Below are positions 11,372 through 16,646 of a stretch of 16,646 bases of DNA, piece by piece. The translations under genes and the position numbers were made by a program. Each line of letters opens with the position of its first letter. Within the stretch, counting starts at the first letter, position 1. Under the pieces are notes generated by a model that was not told the DNA's origin, searched no databases, and was given only the letters and a program-made list of their open reading frames with translations. The stretch comes from Candidatus Peribacteraceae bacterium. GTDB taxonomy: Bacteria; Patescibacteriota; Gracilibacteria; Peribacterales; Peribacteraceae. The stretch spans positions 1 through 16,646 of the forward strand of contig JAQUNQ010000011.1 of assembly GCA_028717505.1 (NCBI GenBank). The letters run 5' to 3'.

Positions 11372-12553
11372 TTACTGAAGCACTTTGGTCACCACACCCG
11401 AACCGACCGTGCGGCCACCCTCGCGGATGGCGAAGCGCGTCCCCTCATTCAGGGCGATCGGCGCGCCGAGCGTCACGGTGAACTTCACGTTGTCTCCCGG
11501 CATGACCATCTCCACGTTCGCGGGGAGTTCCACGGAACCGGTGACGTCCGTCGTGCGGAGGTAGAACTGCGGCTTGTACCCCTTGAAGAACGGGGTGTGC
11601 CGGCCGCCTTCTTCCTTCGTGAGCACGTAGACTTCGCTATCGAACTTCGTGTGCGGGGTGATGGAACCCGGCTTGGCGAGCACCTGCCCGCGCTCGATAT
11701 CCTCACGCTCAATACCGCGGAGGAGGAGACCGACGTTGTCGCCGGCGAGGCCCTCGTCGAGCATCTTGTGGAACATCTCCACGCCTGTGACGACGGTCTT
11801 GCGCGTCTCCTTGATGCCGACGATCTCAACTTCGTCGTTGATCTTCACCTTGCCCTGCTCGATGCGGCCCGTGGCGACGGTGCCGCGGCCCTTGATGGAG
11901 AAGACGTCCTCCACCGACATGAGGAAGGGCTTGTCCGTCTGGCGCTCGGGGACGGGGATCCACTCATCGAGCGTGTCGAGCAGCTTCTTCAGGGTCTCAA
12001 TTTCCTTCGCATCCCCTTCCACGGCTTTGAGAGCGGAGCCACGCAGGATGGGCGTCTTGTCTCCCGGGAATTCGTACTTGGTGAGGAGTTCGCGGACCTC
12101 CGTTTCCACCAGTTCCACCAGCTCGGGGTCCGTCACGAGGTCCATCTTGTTGAGGTAGACCACGATGTACGGGACGTTCACCTGACGGGCGAGCAGGATG
12201 TGTTCACGCGTCTGGGGCATCGGACCGTCGGCGGCGGAAACCACGAGGATGGCCCCGTCCATCTGGGCGGCGCCCGTGATCATGTTCTTCACGTAGTCGG
12301 CGTGCCCCGGGCAGTCGACGTGCGCGTAGTGGCGCTTCGGCGACTCATACTCGACGTGCGCAGTATTAATGGTAATGCCGCGCTCCTTCTCCTCGGGAGC
12401 ATTGTCGATATCGGCGTATCCTTTCTTCTCACCCGTAGGTGAGAAGTTCATGGAGAGTGCCGCGGTGAGCGTCGTCTTCCCGTGGTCGACGTGACCGATG
12501 GTGCCGACGTTCACGTGCGGCTTGGTGCGATCGAACTTCTTGCTTTCTGCCAT
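11372..12553 (-). CDS. tuf: Elongation factor Tu
   Basis: GTPase that delivers aminoacyl-tRNA to the ribosomal A site. The 393 residues have all G motifs: GHVDHGKT (20-27), the switch I RGITI (58-62), DCPGH (80-84, catalytic His84), NKMD (135-138) and SALK (173-176), followed by the beta-barrel domains 2 (from about 208, FLMSVEDVFSIKGRGTVATG) and 3 (ending VGSGVVTKVLQ). Length equals the E. coli protein. The switch I insert (SPTGEKKGYADIDNAPEEKE) is complete. The start ATG has no Shine-Dalgarno but a pyrimidine leader (TTTTTCCCTCCTTCGCT). A strong promoter lies about 60 bases upstream. Gene order tuf-rpsJ matches the junction of the str and S10 operons. Confidence 0.98.
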   Translation of the reverse strand: MAESKKFDRTKPHVNVGTIGHVDHGKTTLTAALSMNFSPTGEKKGYADIDNAPEEKERGITINTAHVEYESPKRHYAHVDCPGHADYVKNMITGAAQMDGAILVVSAADGPMPQTREHILLARQVNVPYIVVYLNKMDLVTDPELVELVETEVRELLTKYEFPGDKTPILRGSALKAVEGDAKEIETLKKLLDTLDEWIPVPERQTDKPFLMSVEDVFSIKGRGTVATGRIEQGKVKINDEVEIVGIKETRKTVVTGVEMFHKMLDEGLAGDNVGLLLRGIEREDIERGQVLAKPGSITPHTKFDSEVYVLTKEEGGRHTPFFKGYKPQFYLRTTDVTGSVELPANVEMVMPGDNVKFTVTLGAPIALNEGTRFAIREGGRTVGSGVVTKVLQ

Positions 12554-12609
12554 AGCGAAGGAGGGAAAAAGTGGAAAACGGAAGCACTGTAGCTTCTCGT
12601 AGCCACGGA

Positions 12610-12638
12610 AGTCTAGGGAGGAGTCAAGGAGGAGTCAA
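12610..12638 (-). promoter_or_regulatory. tuf promoter with an 11-base direct repeat
   Basis: On the minus strand TTGACT (12633-12638), 17-base spacer, TAGACT (12610-12615), the best -35/-10 pair in the window. The 11 bases TTGACTCCTCC occur twice in tandem; the first copy gives the -35. The leader is about 50 bases and contains a small hairpin (GAAGC/GCTTC, 12581-12596). The 180-base tuf-mutY intergenic region holds no gene. Confidence 0.7.
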
Positions 12639-12720
12639 CGGATTCACGGTCAAAATGAGGGTAGGGTGAGGATTAGTGGATGGGGTTTCCTGCAATTTCG
12701 CGCATGCGCATTCCTTCCTC

Positions 12721-12726
12721 TATGCT
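12721..12726 (+). promoter_or_regulatory. -10-like box 6 bases before mutY
   Basis: TATGCT followed by exactly 6 bases and the ATG at 12733, the same spacing as at 7847 and 10227. No clear -35 box is seen, so support is weak on its own. Confidence 0.3.
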
Positions 12727-12732
12727 TGGTGC

Positions 12733-13701
12733 ATGCGGCGCAGAGAGCGTATTGAGGGCTTCGTGGAGACAATTTGGCAGTGGTATGCACAGAACAAGAG
12801 AATGCTTCCGTGGCGGGACATGGAGGTTTCCGATGACACGGAACGTGCCTACCGTGTCCTCGTTTCAGAGGTCATGTTGCAGCAGACGCAGGTCGAGAGG
12901 GTGAAGGAGACCTTCGTGCGCTTCCTTCATGCCTTTCCGACCCTCCGGGATCTGGCATCGGCCTCCAATAAAGAAGTGATTCTCGCGTGGCGCGGCATGG
13001 GGTACAACAGCCGCGCGCTCCGGCTCCGTGATGCGGCGCGCATGGTGGTCGAGCGGCAGGGCGGTGTATTCCCAAGAGAGCAGGCGGCGCTTCGGGCGAT
13101 CAAGGGGATCGGCGACTATACGGCGTCTGCCATCCTGAATTTCGCGTTCAACATCCCCGCCCCCTGTCTCGACACAAATATCCGGCGCATCCTTCACCGC
13201 ACGTTCGTCGGCCCGGAAAATCCGGACGGGACGTGGAGGAGGGACGATCGTTACTTGCTGAAGTTGGCGGGGGAAGTACTGGAGGCGGCGCTCCGCCCCC
13301 ACCCCCGTGACGCCCGTAACTGGCATGCGGCATTGATGGATTTTGGCTCTCTCGTCCAGACGAAGACCCAGCCGCAGTGGGATGCTTGTCCTCTCACTGC
13401 CCGGGGATTGATGAAGACCACCGCAAAAAATTTCCCGAAGCACAGGGTGCGATCTGTGAGCAGCGAGCCGGGTCGCGTGATTGATGGCCGCTTCATTCCC
13501 AACCGGATCATCCGCGGGCGGATCGTGGAAGCGCTCCGTGACGCGCCCCGCGGCCTGCCCCTCCCTGAGCTCGGGGCACACGTCTGTGCGGACTGGTCTC
13601 TGCGGGCCCACCAACGCTGGCTCCGCGAGATTCTCGACGGACTCCGGCGCGATGCGCTCATCAGGAAAACGCGTGATGTCTTCGCACTCGCCGACGGGTG
13701 A
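12733..13701 (+). CDS. mutY: MutY-type adenine DNA glycosylase lacking most Fe-S ligands
   Basis: Removes adenine mispaired with 8-oxoguanine. From the ATG at 12733 (322 residues): LPWRD (25-29), the catalytic helix SEVMLQQTQV (45-54, Glu46), the GMGYNSRALRLRDAA block (88-102), the helix-hairpin-helix IKGIGDYTASAIL (123-135) and CLDTNIRRIL (145-154, catalytic Asp147). The usual Cys-x6-Cys-x2-Cys-x5-Cys cluster reads Gln209, Trp216, Cys219, Gly225, so the 4Fe-4S cluster cannot form. The C-terminal part (about 255-322, IIRGRIVEALRDAPRG...DALIRKTRDVFALA) looks like a winged-helix domain similar to those I recall in actinobacterial MutY, not the MutT-like 8-oxoG domain. An upstream GTG at 12676 adds an unlike 19 residues. 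Converges on the large secreted-protein gene. Confidence 0.9.
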   Translation: MRRRERIEGFVETIWQWYAQNKRMLPWRDMEVSDDTERAYRVLVSEVMLQQTQVERVKETFVRFLHAFPTLRDLASASNKEVILAWRGMGYNSRALRLRDAARMVVERQGGVFPREQAALRAIKGIGDYTASAILNFAFNIPAPCLDTNIRRILHRTFVGPENPDGTWRRDDRYLLKLAGEVLEAALRPHPRDARNWHAALMDFGSLVQTKTQPQWDACPLTARGLMKTTAKNFPKHRVRSVSSEPGRVIDGRFIPNRIIRGRIVEALRDAPRGLPLPELGAHVCADWSLRAHQRWLREILDGLRRDALIRKTRDVFALADG

Positions 13702-13735
13702 CCCATTCGACAAAGCGCGGCTGCTCCCGCGTGCT

Positions 13736-15952
13736 TCACTCGTCGGAGATTTCCGGTTCATCCACCGTAAGCATGACACCCTCATTGGAGGGTACTGCCC
13801 CTGTGATGTGGATCTGTTGGAGGGTGGTGGGCAGCGGGATCTGCTTCCAGACATTGCCGTCCGTGGAGAGGAAGAGCGTCAAGGGTTCCTCTGCTTCCGC
13901 GCGGCCGATTACCCAGAGTTTCCCTTCGGAGACGAAGGGGGTGTACTCCGTGAGGATGCCCGGCAGCACATTCTGCTGCGTCCACTCTGTGCCGTCCCGG
14001 GTGGAGTAGAAGAGGCGTCCGTTCGTCATCCAGATACTGTCGCCGAAGACGACTGCCTTGCCGATGGCGGGCGCGGCGCCGGTGAGCGTGAAGGTCGCCC
14101 CGTCCGGAGAGGAGTAGGTGAGGAAGGTTTCCTGGGAATGGTAGCGGCCGAAGACCCAGAGTTTTTCCTGATATTCCAGCGCGGAGAGATCACGGTCTAT
14201 GGGATAGAGGAAGGCGCCGCTCCCGCGGAGGAGGTCGGCGACTGGCGGATTGAAGAGCCAGTTCCTCCCCTCCGTGGAGGAGAAGACGGAGCGGTATGCG
14301 AGGGCGTAGACGGAACTCGGCGGCGTCCCCGTGGTCTGCCCGGTCGAGATGAGGCCGAGTCCGCCGAGCACCCAGAGGCGATCCCGGAAAATCACCGCAG
14401 CATGGTGCGTGATCTTGCCCGGCAGGTGTCCGATGCGTATCCATGATCCGCTCTCGACATTGATCAGCGCCTCGATGACATTCGTCTTCGTGGCATCTGC
14501 CGCTCCTCCCACGTTCCAAATCTGCCCGCCGTAGTTCACGAGGTGCGGCGTATCGAAGGGCACGTGGGAAGCCCGAACGATCTTCCATGACGCGATGCTT
14601 GCCTGCACCTCGTCTCTGCATGCCTCACTGCACCCGTCCCCCTTCTGCGTGTTGCCGTCGTCACACTCTTCCGTGCCCTCCTTCCTGCCATCCCCGCAGA
14701 CGATCTTCGGCGGAGGCGCCTTGCAGGTACATGTCTCCATCATGCACTCCCCTTCGTTCTGACAGCTCTTCCCGTGCTCGCATTGCTCCTTCGGGTCGAG
14801 CACTTTGTCTCCACAGCGCGGGAGCTTGCACTCCTTCCGGCAGCGGCCGGGACTCGTGTCCGAATTGTTCTTCCCGTCGTCACACTCTTCCCCTCGTGCG
14901 CTGTCGGTGACGCCATCGCCGCACTTCGGGAACTTGCAGGTGGCGCGGCAGACGTTCGACGCTGTGTCGGAATTCATCGGCCCGGCATCGCATTCCTCGC
15001 CCTGTTCGAGGATGCTGTTTCCGCAGACGGGGGGAGGCACCACGCAGATGCAGGTCTTCGTATTGCAGATCTTTTGCTCCGAGCAGCTCTTTCCGCGCTC
15101 ACACTGCTCTCCTGCCTCCAGGAGCCCGTTGCCGCAGACCTTCTGGACGAGCGGAGTGCGGCAGGTACAGGAGAGGCACTCCCTCCCATCGGCACAGCGT
15201 TGCGTGCCATCGCACTCCTCCCCCTCCTCGAGGGTCCCGTTGCCGCAGACCGGCTCGGGGCGCTTCGTGAAAGGGTCGGGGATGCAGCCTCGCCCGGAGA
15301 CGACGATCATCCCTGCGGCGCAGGTCACCGGTTGCAGCTCAGCCGGAGTGGATGATGCCGGCTTGGATGACGAAGAGGACGACGACGAGGAGATCTGCGG
15401 CCTCGGCGGTCTCGTGGCGACCTGTAAAATGCGGGCTCCGTCCGCGATGACCCCGAATTCCGTGAGGACATCCGGTCGCACGAGTGTCAGCGTGAGATCC
15501 GGACCCTCCACGTCCACCGTGCCGAGCTCCGTCCAGGCCACCCCCTCGAATTCGTTGCCGACGGGATTGACCTGTTGATTGACGACGACGTCGAGGATCG
15601 TCGACTCCCCGTCTCCAATGGTATACGGGACCTCGTCTGAGAGGAGGGAGTATCCCCTGTACGTCACGAGAATCTGGTAGATGCCGGGCGACACGACGAA
15701 GTGCCAGCTGGCTGCGAGGTTTTCGTCGAAGATCTTGCGCGGTGAGACGAAATCCCCCCGGAATCCCGAGGAGTGCAGCGATGTTTCCCACCCCTCCCCG
15801 AGCAGGGTGAAACCCGGGTCTCCATCATCGATGACCTGATCAGGGGAGGTGACGGCGGCAGTGAACGAGGAAGGTGCGAGCTTCTGTGCGGAGGTGACCA
15901 GCGCGAGAGTCGTCAGGAGGAAGAATCCGGCGAGGAGACGATTTTTTTGCAT
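13736..15952 (-). CDS. Large secreted modular protein: golvesin-like domain, Ser linker, six Cys-rich DUF4215-type repeats, kelch-like propeller
   Basis: A 738-residue exported protein of unknown role, probably on the cell surface. Order: signal peptide (1-22, MQKNRLLAGFFLLTTLALVTSA); a beta-sandwich resembling golvesin/xanthan-lyase carbohydrate-binding domains (about 38-178: VIDDGDPGFTLLGEGWETS, SPGIYQILVTYRG); a linker with nine consecutive Ser (188-196) and Pro; six Cys-rich repeats of the CGNGxLExGEECD type starting at 236, 273, 310, 344, 380 and 419 (DUF4215/Myxococcus Cys-rich repeat style), the last with DDGNTQKGDGCSEAC; and a C-terminal region (from about 455) with kelch-like blades (WVLGGLG at 527, LWVFGRYHS at 598, LWVIGRAEA at 679). 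The many Cys imply disulfides formed outside the cytoplasm. No transmembrane or sortase anchor follows. Binding to glycans or other cells is inference. The start ATG is the one with the signal peptide. Confidence 0.9.
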   Translation of the reverse strand: MQKNRLLAGFFLLTTLALVTSAQKLAPSSFTAAVTSPDQVIDDGDPGFTLLGEGWETSLHSSGFRGDFVSPRKIFDENLAASWHFVVSPGIYQILVTYRGYSLLSDEVPYTIGDGESTILDVVVNQQVNPVGNEFEGVAWTELGTVDVEGPDLTLTLVRPDVLTEFGVIADGARILQVATRPPRPQISSSSSSSSSKPASSTPAELQPVTCAAGMIVVSGRGCIPDPFTKRPEPVCGNGTLEEGEECDGTQRCADGRECLSCTCRTPLVQKVCGNGLLEAGEQCERGKSCSEQKICNTKTCICVVPPPVCGNSILEQGEECDAGPMNSDTASNVCRATCKFPKCGDGVTDSARGEECDDGKNNSDTSPGRCRKECKLPRCGDKVLDPKEQCEHGKSCQNEGECMMETCTCKAPPPKIVCGDGRKEGTEECDDGNTQKGDGCSEACRDEVQASIASWKIVRASHVPFDTPHLVNYGGQIWNVGGAADATKTNVIEALINVESGSWIRIGHLPGKITHHAAVIFRDRLWVLGGLGLISTGQTTGTPPSSVYALAYRSVFSSTEGRNWLFNPPVADLLRGSGAFLYPIDRDLSALEYQEKLWVFGRYHSQETFLTYSSPDGATFTLTGAAPAIGKAVVFGDSIWMTNGRLFYSTRDGTEWTQQNVLPGILTEYTPFVSEGKLWVIGRAEAEEPLTLFLSTDGNVWKQIPLPTTLQQIHITGAVPSNEGVMLTVDEPEISDE

Positions 15953-15991
15953 GTGAGGCGGAGCCGAGAGTTATTGTGTTTTTCTCAATAT

Positions 15992-16020
15992 ATTGTACAG
16001 CATATCTTCTGCGTCGGCAA
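15992..16020 (-). promoter_or_regulatory. Promoter for the large secreted-protein gene
   Basis: On the minus strand TTGCCG (16015-16020), 17-base spacer, TACAAT (15992-15997). The start codon at 15952 lies 39 bases downstream of the -10; the leader is about 33 bases, AT-rich then CT-rich, with no Shine-Dalgarno site. Confidence 0.55.
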
Positions 16021-16054
16021 TGCACTCGTTTTTCCGTACACGGGTTCGTGGATG

Positions 16055-16093
16055 AACGAAAAACGTGGGATAAGAACGTTCTTATCCCACGTT
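16055..16093 (-). terminator. Intrinsic terminator of rny
   Basis: A perfect 32-base palindrome (16062-16093; arms AACGTGGGATAAGAAC and its complement) is followed on the minus strand by a run of five T (CGTTTTTCG). It starts 8 bases after the RNase Y stop. Hairpin plus T-run gives a standard intrinsic terminator, insulating rny from the secreted-protein gene. Confidence 0.85.
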
Positions 16094-16100
16094 GTGGGGG

Positions 16101-16646
16101 CTATTTTGCCATCTCCTCCACCCTTCTCTCTCTGATGACGTTGACTTTGATGACCCCCGGATACGTGAGCTCCTTCTCGATTTTCTGCGCGATGTCCTTG
16201 GCCAATTTTTCCTGATCGAGGTCGGAGATCTTCGCCGTGTCCACGTACACGCGGATCTCGCGCCCCGCGGAGATGGCGAAGGCGCGCTTCACCCCCTCGA
16301 ATCCCTTCGCCGTATCCTCGAGCTCCTTCAGGCGCTTCACGTACGCCTCGAAGGACTCGCGCCGCGCACCCGGGCGTGCACCCGAGAGGGCATCCGCCGC
16401 CGCAACGATGAAGGCTTCCGGCGACTCAATGGGCGTGTCCTGATGGTGGGCTGCGATGCAGTGGATCACCTCGGGGCGAATCTTGAATTTCTTGCAGATC
16501 TCCACGCCGATCTCCACGTGCGTGCCCGCGACTTCATGGTCGAGTGCCTTGCCGATGTCGTGGAGGAGGCAGGCCTCCGTGACCACCTGCGCGTTCGCGC
16601 CGATTTCCTCCGCGAGCATGCGTCCGATGTTCGCCATTTCGATGCT
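16101..16646 (-). CDS. rny: Ribonuclease Y, C-terminal part (cut by window edge)
   Basis: RNase Y is a membrane-anchored endoribonuclease that starts mRNA decay. The 181 residues seen run from within the HD domain to the C-terminus: the SIEMANIGRMLAEEIG helix, the HD motif ACLLHDIGKALDHE (the His-Asp pair), EVAGTHVEIG, IAAHHQD, AADALSGARPGARRES, KGFEGVKRAFAISAGREIRV and the C-terminal IKVNVIRERRVEEMAK. All are characteristic of RNase Y (YmdA/RnaY). The N-terminal membrane helix, coiled coil and KH domain lie beyond the window, so the true start is not visible; the in-frame ATG at 16637 is internal. A strong terminator follows the stop. Confidence 0.95.
   Translation of the reverse strand, partial: SIEMANIGRMLAEEIGANAQVVTEACLLHDIGKALDHEVAGTHVEIGVEICKKFKIRPEVIHCIAAHHQDTPIESPEAFIVAAADALSGARPGARRESFEAYVKRLKELEDTAKGFEGVKRAFAISAGREIRVYVDTAKISDLDQEKLAKDIAQKIEKELTYPGVIKVNVIRERRVEEMAK

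Noticed and set aside
13716..13731. Short CGCGG/CCGCG hairpin between mutY and the large secreted-protein gene
   Set aside because: Only five pairs and no T-run on either strand; too weak to call a terminator in such GC-rich DNA.
16062..16093. Perfect 32-base palindrome as a recombination or partition site
   Set aside because: It is 8 bases after the rny stop and is followed by five T in the rny direction, so an intrinsic terminator explains it.
1..16646. CRISPR array, tRNA, rRNA or insertion sequence
   Set aside because: I saw no regularly spaced repeats with unique spacers, no tRNA-like cloverleaf or rRNA stretch, and no transposase; the gaps between genes are too short for most of these.

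Overview
The window looks like the chromosome of a high-GC bacterium, probably of the candidate phyla radiation (Patescibacteria; a Peribacteria/Peregrinibacteria-like lineage is my best guess from protein style, not a search result). Hints are the multi-pass proteins built from pilin-like (TrbC/VirB2) modules, a secreted protein with DUF4215-type Cys repeats, a very small dose of biosynthesis, and gene starts that mostly lack a Shine-Dalgarno sequence. TGA is used as a normal stop after many genes, so this is not the TGA=Gly code of Gracilibacteria/Absconditabacteria.

Layout. 1-2.0 kb: guanylate kinase and an L-asparaginase-like protein with altered active-site residues (+), then a tiny membrane protein (-). 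2.1-5.2 kb: phosphoglucomutase/phosphomannomutase (-) diverging from a short alpha-glucan phosphorylase (+), a compact glycogen/maltodextrin to sugar-6-phosphate module. 5.3-6.1 kb: dihydropteroate-synthase-like protein (+). 6.1-7.7 kb: two adjacent minus-strand membrane proteins which together hold six copies of a TrbC/VirB2-like two-helix module. 7.8-10.1 kb: Bax-inhibitor-1 family protein, a small basic protein, NusB and RNase III (+). 10.1-10.8 kb: an AT-rich patch with interleaved inverted repeats and two small unknown genes. 10.8-12.6 kb: EF-Tu followed by ribosomal protein S10 (-), the S10 carrying a 70-residue Lys/Ala/Pro-rich N-terminal tail. 12.7-13.7 kb: a MutY-type adenine glycosylase that lost its Fe-S ligands (+). 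13.7-16.0 kb: a 738-residue secreted modular protein (-). 16.1 kb to the end: the C-terminal part of RNase Y (-), cut by the window edge and followed by a clear intrinsic terminator.

Much of the window is information processing (tuf, rpsJ/nusE, nusB, rnc, rny, gmk, mutY); NusB and S10/NusE are the two halves of one antitermination complex. Several promoters read directly from the sequence place the -10 box only 6-11 bases before the start codon, implying leaderless or nearly leaderless mRNAs. The most unusual items are the six-module pilin-like pair, the asparaginase with its catalytic Thr and Asp replaced, the cluster-less MutY, and the tailed S10. I saw no tRNA, rRNA, CRISPR array, insertion sequence or origin.
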